A DNA stretch of 10,078 nucleotides, taken from an uncultured Oribacterium sp. (GTDB lineage: Bacteria; Bacillota; Clostridia; Lachnospirales; Lachnospiraceae). The position numbers and the translations under genes were made by a program. The notes under the pieces were generated by a model. It was not told the origin of the DNA. It saw nothing but the letters and a program-made list of their open reading frames with translations, and did not search any database. The DNA is taken from positions 1-10,078 of the forward strand of contig CALAOB010000124.1 of NCBI GenBank assembly GCA_937927445.1, written 5' to 3'. This document shows positions 1 to 5,928 of this stretch, piece after piece. Positions within the stretch are counted from its first letter, which is position 1. Each line of letters starts with the position of its first letter.

Positions 1-338
1 CGGCCGCTGATGTCCCCCGCCACGAGGATGAGCGCCTCATCCATCGGCAGCGTCATGCTCGCATAGCGCCGGATTCCCTTCCGGTCGCCGAGCGCCTCCG
101 ACATCGCCTGCCCGAGCGTGATCCCGATGTCCTCCACACTGTGATGATCATCGACCCAGGTATCCCCCTCGCAGGTGAGATTCATCTGAATCCCCGAATG
201 CCGGCTGAACAGCGTCATCATATGATCGAAGAACCCGATCCCCGTCTTGATCTCCGACTCCTTGCCATCCCCGTCGAGGTCCAGCCACAGCTGCACATCC
301 GTCTCATTCGTCACCCGATTGATCTCTGCTACTCTCAT
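1..338 (-). CDS. hisB: Imidazoleglycerol-phosphate dehydratase HisB (3' end cut off by window edge)
   Basis: This enzyme dehydrates imidazole glycerol phosphate to imidazole acetol phosphate, a middle step of cytoplasmic histidine biosynthesis. My translation from the ATG at 338 begins MRVAEINRVTNETDV and runs 112 complete codons to the window edge. It contains the family signatures FFDHM (residues 36-40), DDHHSVEDIGI (63-73, the Mn-binding histidine/glutamate cluster), LGDRKGIRRY (83-92) and PMDEAL (98-103), ending in DISG. Monofunctional HisB proteins are usually about 195 residues, so roughly 80 C-terminal residues are missing. No phosphatase domain precedes it, so it is the stand-alone form. 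The start is supported by a GGGAG ribosome binding site about 7 nt upstream. It follows hisC by 87 bp and is probably co-transcribed with it. Confidence 0.96.
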   Translation of the reverse strand, partial: MRVAEINRVTNETDVQLWLDLDGDGKESEIKTGIGFFDHMMTLFSRHSGIQMNLTCEGDTWVDDHHSVEDIGITLGQAMSEALGDRKGIRRYASMTLPMDEALILVAGDISG

Positions 339-395
339 ACTTTACTCCCTGATTTCCCGGGACCGACCCGGACCGTATCTTAAGAATTTCGTAAG

Positions 396-408
396 GGGGT
401 CTGACCCC
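396..408. repeat. Small GC-rich palindrome between hisC and hisB
   Basis: The 13-bp sequence GGGGTCTGACCCC lies in the 87-bp gap between hisC and hisB. It can fold as a 5-bp stem (GGGGT/ACCCC) with a 3-nt loop. On the coding strand it is preceded by an A/T-rich stretch and followed by CCTTACG, with no U tract, so it is not an intrinsic terminator. From memory, close variants of an AATGGGGTCAGACCCC motif recur in many unrelated bacterial genomes. Here it could be an mRNA processing or stability hairpin, or the footprint of a dispersed repeat. Confidence 0.55.
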
Positions 409-425
409 ATTAAATTTTAATAAAC

Positions 426-1517
426 TCAGAACCTGAGGATGTCCCGCACGGTCTCGATGAACTGCGCCATCTCCTCCTCGGAGCCGATGGTGATGCGGTT
501 GAAGTTCGTGATCTTCGGGTCATCGAAGTGGCGCACCAGCACGCCGTTGTCCTTCAGGCGGAGGTAGAGTTCCTTCCCGGAGATCGCCGGACTCTCCGCG
601 AAAAGGAAATTCGTCTGGCTCTCCAGCACATGGAAGCCGAGCTTCTCGAGCTCTGCCCGTGTCCATGCGCGGTTCGCACGGATCTTCGCGCAGTTCGTCT
701 CGAAGTACGCCGTATCCCGGAGCGCCTCCACCGCACACTTCATCGAGATGCGGTTCACGTTGTACGGGTTGTTCGAGTTCCGCAGCGTCTCCATATCCTG
801 AATCAGCGCCGCATCGCCGATCGCGAAGCCGACCCGCGCGCCCGCCATGCTACGGGACTTCGAGAAGGTCTGCGTCACGAGCAGGTTCTTATACTTCTTC
901 GTCAGCGGCACCGCACTCAGCGCCTGGTCCGCGAAATCCACATAGGCCTCATCGATCATCACGACGTGGTCCGCATTCGCCTCACAGAGCCGCGCGATCG
1001 CGTCGAGTGAAGTCGGAATCCCGGTCGGCGCATTAGGATTCGGGATCACGATGTTCTTCCCGATGCCTGCATTGCCCCCGTCCGGCGTCGCCGGCCCGAG
1101 ATAATCCGCGAGATCGACCGTGAAATCCGCCCGCAGCGGCTTCAGCTCGGTCGCCACCTGATTGAGCTGCGCGATGACCTTATAGAAGCTGTAGGTGATG
1201 TCCGGAAACGCGAAGCCGTCCTCGCCGAAGGCCATGAACGCGTAGTTCAGGCACTCATCCGAGCCGTTGCCAATGAATACATCAGACACATCCACCTGAA
1301 AGCTTTCGCTGAGCTGAGCCTTCAGCGGCTTCAGCTCCGGGTCCGAGTAGAGCCGGAGGTCCATCGCCTCGGAAGCATTGACCGCCGCGATCACGCCCGG
1401 CGCCGGCGGAAACGGCGACTCGTTCGTGTTTAACTTGATGTACTTCTTATCCTGCGGCTGCTCGCCCGGCGTGTACGGCGTCAGCGTACGATATGCACTG
1501 TTGAAAAATCTGGACAT
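426..1517 (-). CDS. hisC: Histidinol-phosphate aminotransferase HisC
   Basis: This PLP-dependent class I/II (fold type I) aminotransferase exchanges an amino group between glutamate and imidazole acetol phosphate to give L-histidinol phosphate, the step directly after HisB. The 363-residue length is normal for the family. Visible motifs are KLNTNESPFPP (28-38), the phosphate/PLP site GNGSDE (83-88), PNPNAPTG (159-166, usually NPNNPTG), the PLP ring aspartate in MIDEAYVDF (D189), the Schiff-base lysine in TFSKSRSMAGARVG (K220) and the substrate carboxylate arginine in FNRITIG (R341). The start is secure: GGGAGG lies 6 nt before the ATG. The gene is GC-rich with G/C-ending codons. It is the first gene after a strong promoter and is followed by hisB. 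Confidence 0.96.
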   Translation of the reverse strand: MSRFFNSAYRTLTPYTPGEQPQDKKYIKLNTNESPFPPAPGVIAAVNASEAMDLRLYSDPELKPLKAQLSESFQVDVSDVFIGNGSDECLNYAFMAFGEDGFAFPDITYSFYKVIAQLNQVATELKPLRADFTVDLADYLGPATPDGGNAGIGKNIVIPNPNAPTGIPTSLDAIARLCEANADHVVMIDEAYVDFADQALSAVPLTKKYKNLLVTQTFSKSRSMAGARVGFAIGDAALIQDMETLRNSNNPYNVNRISMKCAVEALRDTAYFETNCAKIRANRAWTRAELEKLGFHVLESQTNFLFAESPAISGKELYLRLKDNGVLVRHFDDPKITNFNRITIGSEEEMAQFIETVRDILRF

Positions 1518-1726
1518 CTCGAACCTCCCGATGGTTTCCTATAAGTATACAACATGACCGAAAATCCCGATATAACAATTGATGATACGAGCCCTTCTCC
1601 GAGCGACTTCGCTGCGTCATCAAGCACTCGCCTGCGACCTGTCATCTCATGGAACGCAGTCCGCAACTGCTGCCAGTCCGGAATCTCCTTATTCGGCTTT
1701 ACCACGGTAGCATGGTAAAGCGTTAC
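1518..1726 (-). other. About 210-nt untranslated leader of the hisC-hisB operon
   Basis: This is the stretch between the predicted transcription start (about 1726) and the hisC ATG. I see no T-box sequence (no AGGGTGGNACCGCG block), no run of His codons that would mark a leader peptide, and no terminator with a U tract. Its first 30 nt hold a strong hairpin (1697-1720), and a weaker 5-bp stem GCAGT/ACTGC lies further in. A frame starting at GTG or ATG within it is open into hisC, but lacks a ribosome binding site and resembles nothing I know. Regulation by this leader is possible but unproven. Confidence 0.5.
1697..1720 (-). other. 5'-end hairpin of the hisC leader RNA
   Basis: On the minus strand CTTTACCATG pairs with CGTGGTAAAG around a CTAC loop, giving a 10-bp stem with one G-U pair. 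It begins about 6 nt after the predicted transcription start. No U tract follows, so it is not a terminator. Such 5'-terminal hairpins commonly stabilise mRNA, but here that role is inference. Confidence 0.5.
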
Positions 1727-1732
1727 AGTGAG

Positions 1733-1761
1733 ATGATATAAGACGAAGCCGCACATGTCAA
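1733..1761 (-). promoter_or_regulatory. Sigma-A type promoter for hisC-hisB
   Basis: On the minus strand a perfect -35 TTGACA (1756-1761) is followed by a 17-bp spacer and -10 TATCAT (1733-1738, five of six consensus bases). Transcription should start near 1726. The -35 box directly abuts the U tract of the upstream cyclase terminator, so the two transcription units are packed end to end. Confidence 0.85.
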
Positions 1762-1762
1762 G

Positions 1763-1796
1763 AAAAAAATGAGGACCGGCGTACCCGCCGGTCCTC
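1763..1796 (-). terminator. Rho-independent terminator of the diguanylate cyclase gene
   Basis: On the minus strand an 11-bp perfect GC-rich stem (GAGGACCGGCG / CGCCGGTCCTC, 1771-1781 with 1786-1796) encloses a 4-nt loop. It is followed, after one A, by seven Ts (1763-1769). It lies about 20 nt after the cyclase stop codon and immediately before the hisC -35 box. The reverse orientation has no T tract, so it acts on minus-strand transcripts only. Confidence 0.93.
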
Positions 1797-1818
1797 TCCT
1801 GCTCTGCACTGTTTCGAC

Positions 1819-3483
1819 TCAATGCTGCGTCAGATGATATTTTTTCTTTTCCTCATACATCCTGTGGTCCGCGCGCTTCAGCATCTCCTCGATATCACGC
1901 TCTTCCGCCGCCCACTGATGGCCGACAGAAACGCTGACCTCCCGGCGTTTCATGTTCTCCCGAAGCTGCTCGATCTTCTCTGTAAAGGCGGTTTCCGAGA
2001 TTCCCTCCTGGGCGATGACGAACTCATCTCCACCCACACGGAAGGTCTGTCCAGGAAATACATCCGTCAGCGCGTCGGCCGCAGCGCGAATCAGCTCGTC
2101 GCCCGCTTCATGGCCCTTTTCATCATTCATTTTCTTGAGGCCGTTCAGATCCATATAGGCCACGCCGACATCATGGAGGATCTTCCCTTCATTGGCCTCC
2201 AGTACCTGGATGTACTTATTTCGATTGTAAAGTCCGGTCAGCATGTCACGATAGCTCAGCGTCTCCAGGAGCTGCTGCCGCTCCTTTCGCTCCACGCTGT
2301 TGATGATGAAGTACTGGATGGACGACAGCAGCGTCGGATCATTGTAGTGATTCCGTGGATTATCCACGCCCAAAAATCCGATGATTTCATCCTGCTTTTT
2401 CAGCGGTACCGCCAGGAGACGGTCCACCTGCTGCTCCTGCAGCATATTATAGGACGCACTGCCCTTCTCCTGATCCAGCGTCGACATAAAGTAGGCTTCA
2501 TTCTTCTCGAACGACGCCATCCATATCGAGATGACATCGATCGGGACATCCTGCAGGTTCTCGATCTGTGCGTTCACGCCCTCGCGGACATGCTCATAGG
2601 TATTTTTCAGCGCTTTTCCATCACGGATGGTCTCGAAAATGTAGCATCGATCTGCATCGAAGTACGCGTTGATGATACCGAGCAGCTCATTGATCGCCGC
2701 ATCGGTATCTACATTGGCAGACAGCGCTTTGACACTCTGGTTCAGCGTCATCGATATACTGAGACGCTCCTCCACTTCAGCCTTTTTCTTCAGCAGCTGA
2801 TACATCTCGAGGTTCTGTTCACTCATAGAGCCGATAAACAAAAAGGTCATCGTGAGCCCCGTGGCCATGTTGATCAGCTCCACACTATTGCAGAACAGCT
2901 GAACCGCCGCCGTCCCGGTCGTCAGTACGATAAACGATAGCAGGGAAAAGAAAACAATCTTCCGGAGCTTCTTTCGATACTGCAGCAGCAGTGACAGATC
3001 CATCATCAGCGACAGAGACGGAATCAGCAGCGACAGGAAGTAACATCTGCCCCTGTAATAAACATTGTCGGCGTCGAAATAATAGTAGAGATCCGAATAC
3101 AGCGAAAGAATCACCAGCACCACACCGAGCAGGCACAGAAGCCCGGCGTACTGCACACGACGATCGCGTTTCCACGCGTCATCCGTAAACAGATAGCTGC
3201 ATTCATACACATGGAAGAAGAATACGACCACATTCCGCAGTGCAAACGTCAAAAAGCTGCCCATACGTGCGGCAAAAAAGTTCAGAACGCCCGGATTCCC
3301 ACGGAATAAGACAGCGATTGCGCTGTTAAACAGAAGCAGCGACGTAAACGCCTGCAAACAGAACAGACACTTTCTCCTCTTACTATCGAAATTATTACTC
3401 AGGTAGATGCACAGTGCCATCACCAGGCAGAAAATACAGCCACAGATCAGGATCTCAGCGTGCGACAGCGGACTTGAAAACAT
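1819..3483 (-). CDS. Membrane diguanylate cyclase (7TM-GAF-GGDEF)
   Basis: Predicted to make the second messenger c-di-GMP from two GTP. The 554-residue protein starts with about seven hydrophobic segments (roughly residues 10-28, 40-60, 74-98, 112-130, 148-168, 176-196 and 202-220). A charged coiled-coil linker (222-245), a GAF-like sensory domain (about 250-400, with the closing motif GFLGVDNPR) and a GGDEF domain (about 408-545) follow. The cyclase core is complete: DMLTGLYNRNKY, YMDLNGLKKMNDEKGHEAGDE, and RVGGDEF with the signature at 484-488. The inhibitory RxxD I-site expected just before it is absent (VFPG occupies that place). The start is supported by AGAGG 7 nt upstream. It has its own promoter and terminator and is therefore monocistronic. 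The ligand sensed is unknown. Confidence 0.92.
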   Translation of the reverse strand: MFSSPLSHAEILICGCIFCLVMALCIYLSNNFDSKRRKCLFCLQAFTSLLLFNSAIAVLFRGNPGVLNFFAARMGSFLTFALRNVVVFFFHVYECSYLFTDDAWKRDRRVQYAGLLCLLGVVLVILSLYSDLYYYFDADNVYYRGRCYFLSLLIPSLSLMMDLSLLLQYRKKLRKIVFFSLLSFIVLTTGTAAVQLFCNSVELINMATGLTMTFLFIGSMSEQNLEMYQLLKKKAEVEERLSISMTLNQSVKALSANVDTDAAINELLGIINAYFDADRCYIFETIRDGKALKNTYEHVREGVNAQIENLQDVPIDVISIWMASFEKNEAYFMSTLDQEKGSASYNMLQEQQVDRLLAVPLKKQDEIIGFLGVDNPRNHYNDPTLLSSIQYFIINSVERKERQQLLETLSYRDMLTGLYNRNKYIQVLEANEGKILHDVGVAYMDLNGLKKMNDEKGHEAGDELIRAAADALTDVFPGQTFRVGGDEFVIAQEGISETAFTEKIEQLRENMKRREVSVSVGHQWAAEERDIEEMLKRADHRMYEEKKKYHLTQH

Positions 3484-3506
3484 GTAGGTTCCTCTTTATT
3501 TTTCTT

Positions 3507-3547
3507 AAAAATATATCGTAAAAGCACGGATTTACGTGCTTCTACGA
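3507..3547 (-). terminator. Terminator-like hairpin in the cyclase leader; possible attenuator and pncB terminator
   Basis: On the minus strand a 13-position stem with one mismatch (3535-3547 with 3516-3528; arms TCGTAGAAGCACG and CGTGCTTTTACGA) and a 6-nt loop is followed by the U-rich stretch TATATTTTT (3515-3507). It lies downstream of the cyclase promoter and about 24 nt before the cyclase ATG, and about 80 nt past the pncB stop. It can therefore end pncB read-through, but any transcript starting at the cyclase promoter must also pass it. Confidence 0.7.
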
Positions 3548-3572
3548 TTCAATCTGCTACACAATCGCTGAC

Positions 3573-3601
3573 ATGATATAGTTGAAATCCGTGCATGTCA
3601 A
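3573..3601 (-). promoter_or_regulatory. Sigma-A type promoter for the diguanylate cyclase gene
   Basis: On the minus strand -35 TTGACA (3596-3601), a 17-bp spacer and -10 TATCAT (3573-3578) predict a start near 3566 and an 83-nt leader. The boxes and spacer length are identical to those of the hisC promoter, and both read CTTGACATG at the -35. The spacer contains GCACGGATTT, whose exact reverse complement recurs in the leader hairpin. Confidence 0.82.
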
Positions 3602-3623
3602 GCTCCCGCTCCATAAACTCACG

Positions 3624-5078
3624 TCACTTCGTCGCCTGCGCGGCCTTCAGCAGCTCCATCTTCATCTGGTAGTACGCCGGACTCATGTCGAGGTAGTGCG
3701 TGTGCGGGTTCTCGAGTCGCTGCTCCTCCGGCCATATCTCCTGCTCAAGCTGCTGCTTTACGTAGCTCCGCACCGCCTCGATGGATGGGGACGGCTTCGT
3801 CCGCCGCCCGTCGACCATGACGGTCTCCTGCAGCTCGCGCACCGTGCAGTCCGTGAAGGCCATCGACTTCCAAGGCTTCTCCGGGTCCACATATGGGATC
3901 GGCTGCGACGGATCCGGCAGCTCGTCCGCCATCGTGATCAGATCCGCGACCGCGAAGCCATCCGGATTGTAGACACGCCATACGCGCTTCTGTCCCGGAT
4001 TCGTGATCTTCTCGAAGGTCTCGGACACCTTGATCTTCGGGAAGCAGACCTTATCCTTATTCACCGCCACCAGCTTATACACCGCACCGAACACCGGATC
4101 GCTCTTCGCCGTGATCAGCCGCTCGCCGACACCGAAGGAATCGATGCGCGCGCCCTGCTCGAGCAGCGAGTGGATCGTAAACTCATCGAGGCTGTTCGAC
4201 GCCACGATGATGCAGTCCTCGAGCCCCGCCGCGTCCAGCATCTTCCGCGCCTTCTTCGACAGGTACGCGAGGTCGCCGGAATCGAGCCGGATGCCCTTCA
4301 GGCGCTTGCCCCTCGGCATCAGCACCTCCTTCGCCACACGGATCGCATTCGGCACGCCGAACGCCAGCACATCGTAGGTGTCGACGAGCAGCACCGAATT
4401 ATCCGGGTAGATCTCCGCGAAGCGCTTAAACGCCGTGTACTCGTCATCGTGGTACATCACCCAGCTGTGCGCCATCGTCCCGCTCACCGGGATACCGAAC
4501 ATCTCCCCGGCCAGCATCGTCGCCGTACTTGCGGCACCGCCAATGTAGGCGGCCCGGGCACCATACACCGCGGCGTCTACATTGTGCGCCCGACGCGCAC
4601 CGAAGTCCGCCACCAGCCGGCCCTCTGCCGAACGAACGATGCGGTTCGTCTTCGTCGCGATGAGGGACTGATGATTCACCTGCGCGAGAATCGCCGTCTC
4701 CACCAGCTGCGCATCGATGAGCGGCGCCTCTACCGTGAGGATCGGCTCGTTCGGATACATGATGCTGCCCTCCGGCAGCGCCCGCACCGTGCCACGGAAG
4801 CGGAAATTCCGCAGCCACGCAAGGAAATCTTCCGCATAAATATGAAGCGACCGCAGGTAATCGATATCCGCATCATCGAAGTGCATCCCCTCGAGGTAGT
4901 CCAGCACCTGCTCGAGCCCCGCGAAGATCGCGAAGCCCGCCCCATCCGGATTCTTCCGGTAGAACACGTCGAAGGTCACCAGATCCTCCGCCCCCGGATC
5001 CTGAAAATAACCATTCGCCATCGTCATCTCATATAGATCCATCATCATGGAAATATTCCGCTGATCACTCTGATTCAT
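3624..5078 (-). CDS. pncB: Nicotinate phosphoribosyltransferase PncB
   Basis: This enzyme joins nicotinate to PRPP, with ATP hydrolysis, to give nicotinate mononucleotide, the entry of the Preiss-Handler NAD salvage route in the cytoplasm. The 484-residue length fits the long bacterial form of the family. Motifs include MDLYEMTMANGYF (13-25), the region around DFGARRAHNVDAA (158-170), the phosphorylated catalytic histidine in SGTMAHSWV (H204), and the phosphate/PRPP-binding blocks RLDSGDLAYLS (264-274) and FGVGERL (315-321). AAAGGA lies about 7 nt before the ATG, which fixes the start. It follows the nicotinamidase-like gene by 94 bp, so the two encode consecutive steps. The gap between them carries two 11-mers and a 35-bp repeat also found upstream of that gene, hinting at joint control. 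Confidence 0.95.
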   Translation of the reverse strand: MNQSDQRNISMMMDLYEMTMANGYFQDPGAEDLVTFDVFYRKNPDGAGFAIFAGLEQVLDYLEGMHFDDADIDYLRSLHIYAEDFLAWLRNFRFRGTVRALPEGSIMYPNEPILTVEAPLIDAQLVETAILAQVNHQSLIATKTNRIVRSAEGRLVADFGARRAHNVDAAVYGARAAYIGGAASTATMLAGEMFGIPVSGTMAHSWVMYHDDEYTAFKRFAEIYPDNSVLLVDTYDVLAFGVPNAIRVAKEVLMPRGKRLKGIRLDSGDLAYLSKKARKMLDAAGLEDCIIVASNSLDEFTIHSLLEQGARIDSFGVGERLITAKSDPVFGAVYKLVAVNKDKVCFPKIKVSETFEKITNPGQKRVWRVYNPDGFAVADLITMADELPDPSQPIPYVDPEKPWKSMAFTDCTVRELQETVMVDGRRTKPSPSIEAVRSYVKQQLEQEIWPEEQRLENPHTHYLDMSPAYYQMKMELLKAAQATK

Positions 5079-5094
5079 GTTTCATCCTTTCTAT

Positions 5095-5129
5095 GATGTT
5101 CCGTGATTACTCGTAGTTCCATTCTGCCC
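5095..5129. repeat. 35-bp repeat, copy 1 (before pncB)
   Basis: This sequence matches 5747-5781 at 32 of 35 positions in the same orientation (it begins GATGTTCCGTGATTACTC on the plus strand). It ends 16 bp upstream of the pncB ATG, just above the ribosome binding site. It could be a protein-binding site or part of an RNA leader; the sequence alone does not decide. Confidence 0.75.
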
Positions 5130-5168
5130 CGTTTTTTACTCATACTCTATCGCAAAGTGCCCCGTTTT
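5125..5168. promoter_or_regulatory. Paired 11-mer sites before pncB (33-bp period)
   Basis: Two exact copies of TGCCCCGTTTT (AAAACGGGGCA on the coding strand) start at 5125 and 5158. They fall in the gap between the nicotinamidase-like stop codon and pncB. The start-to-start distance of 33 bp is about three helical turns. The proximal copy overlaps the 35-bp repeat. The same pair with the same spacing stands upstream of the nicotinamidase-like gene. A NAD-metabolism regulator is a natural guess, but I do not recognise the motif. Confidence 0.55.
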
Positions 5169-5172
5169 TCAT

Positions 5173-5706
5173 TTACTGCACGTTCACCTGGCAGCTCCGC
5201 ATCACTTCGAGCGCCGCTTCATGCTTCTCCGTTGTCACGCCGGCGCAGCACTCTGCGTCCACGTACATCGGCAGCTCCGGCATCGTCGACTTGAGCATCA
5301 GCGCGTTCGGCACCACACAGATGTCCGTGCAGATACCGACCAGCTCGAGGGACTCCAGCTCGCCCCGCTCGTACGCCGCCTTCATATCCGCAACGAGCTC
5401 GAGACTGCCGAAGCACGGCTTATCATATACCTTGAGATTCTGCTCCACGCGGATTGCCTCCAGCTCCGGTACCAGCGCCCAGCCCTCCGTGCCGCGGATA
5501 CAGTGTGGCACCGGAAGCATCCGGCCCTCCTGCGTCTCCATGTAATCCGCCTCGTGCGTATCCCGCGTCATCAGGATCTCCCCATCGAACGCCTCCACCT
5601 TCTCGATGAGCCGCGGCAGCATCGCCTGTGCCTCCTTCGTGCCCAGACTCCCCGTCACGAAATCATTCTGTACATCGATCACAACCAGTTTCTTCCTGCT
5701 CTGCAT
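5173..5706 (-). CDS. pncA: Nicotinamidase-like cysteine hydrolase (isochorismatase fold)
   Basis: Probably hydrolyses nicotinamide to nicotinate and ammonia, feeding the pncB enzyme encoded next to it. With the ATG at 5706 the protein has 177 residues. The catalytic triad is visible: D11 in VVIDVQNDF, K96 in VYDKPCFGS and C130 in GICTDICVV. Metal-site candidates are D49 and H51 (TRDTH) and H68 (PVPHC). A frame extension to a GTG at 5730 exists, but GGGAGGA lies 7 nt before the ATG at 5706 and inside the extension, so I chose the shorter form. The isochorismatase superfamily also includes other amidases, so substrate assignment rests on the triad plus the pncB neighbour. Confidence 0.85.
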   Translation of the reverse strand: MQSRKKLVVIDVQNDFVTGSLGTKEAQAMLPRLIEKVEAFDGEILMTRDTHEADYMETQEGRMLPVPHCIRGTEGWALVPELEAIRVEQNLKVYDKPCFGSLELVADMKAAYERGELESLELVGICTDICVVPNALMLKSTMPELPMYVDAECCAGVTTEKHEAALEVMRSCQVNVQ

Positions 5707-5746
5707 AGCTTTATCCTCCCTGACATTCACTTCCTTTCACATCCGT

Positions 5747-5781
5747 GATGTTCCGTGATTACTCATAGCTCCATTCTACCC
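5747..5781. repeat. 35-bp repeat, copy 2 (before pncA-like gene)
   Basis: Second copy of the sequence at 5095-5129, same orientation, three differences. It ends about 40 bp upstream of the start codon at 5706. It includes the candidate -10 box TAGAAT of the adjacent promoter, so much of it would be early transcribed leader. It overlaps a short internal duplication, CCGTGATGTT followed by CCGTGATTAC. Confidence 0.75.
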
Positions 5782-5800
5782 GAAGATGCGAAAGAAGCAA
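5773..5800 (-). promoter_or_regulatory. Candidate promoter of the pncA-pncB pair
   Basis: On the minus strand TTGCTT (5795-5800), 16 bp and TAGAAT (5773-5778) form a weak sigma-A-like promoter. The -10 box matches five of six bases, the -35 box only three, as would fit an activated or regulated promoter. It is the best match in the 222-bp gap between the glycine-rich gene and the pncA-like gene. Confidence 0.4.
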
Positions 5801-5840
5801 AGCTCGCCAAGATGGTTTCTCTGAACAGTCACCTACATAC

Positions 5841-5884
5841 TGCCCCGTTTTAGAGCTATAAAATCCGGCTTTTTGCCCCGTTTT
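5841..5884. promoter_or_regulatory. Paired 11-mer sites before pncA-like gene (33-bp period)
   Basis: Two exact copies of TGCCCCGTTTT start at 5841 and 5874, again 33 bp apart, matching the pair before pncB. Here about 59 bp separate them from the 35-bp repeat, whereas before pncB the two elements overlap. They lie just after the end of the glycine-rich gene and upstream of the candidate pncA promoter, a position suited to an activator or repressor site. Confidence 0.55.
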
Positions 5885-5928
5885 CAGTCTTTCATCTGAA
5901 TCTACATTAACAGCTATAAGCCGCACTT

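Noticed and set aside
1541..1552. TATACT close to hisC as a second promoter.
   Set aside because: No acceptable -35 box at 16-18 bp and no extended -10 TG; TTGTTA upstream is 23 bp away.
1481..1822. Minus-strand open frame of 113 codons between the cyclase and hisC.
   Set aside because: It runs through the terminator and promoter, overlaps the hisC start, has no ribosome binding site at any internal start and resembles no known protein.
1822..2940. Long plus-strand open frame opposite the cyclase.
   Set aside because: Antisense shadow: the complete GAF-GGDEF protein is encoded on the minus strand.
3484..3566. c-di-GMP riboswitch in the cyclase leader.
   Set aside because: The leader is only about 83 nt and shows none of the conserved GEMM blocks; a simple hairpin explains it.
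3582..5036. Long plus-strand open frame opposite pncB.
   Set aside because: Its product is Arg/His/Leu-rich without domain features, typical of the antisense of a GC-rich gene; pncB is unmistakable on the other strand.
5707..5730. GTG at 5730 as an earlier start for the nicotinamidase-like gene.
   Set aside because: The extension would contain the GGGAGGA ribosome binding site that serves the ATG at 5706, and the extra eight residues precede the normal family N-terminus.
5846..5858. GTTTTAGAGCTATAA resembles the start of a type II CRISPR repeat or the Cas9 guide scaffold.
   Set aside because: Only one copy, no spacer array, no matching anti-repeat and no cas gene in the window. It is part of the region around the 11-mer pair.
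5885..5928. Terminator after the glycine-rich gene.
   Set aside because: Only weak 5-bp stems (for example CGGCT/AGCTG and TTCAG/CTGAA on the minus strand), none followed by a T tract.
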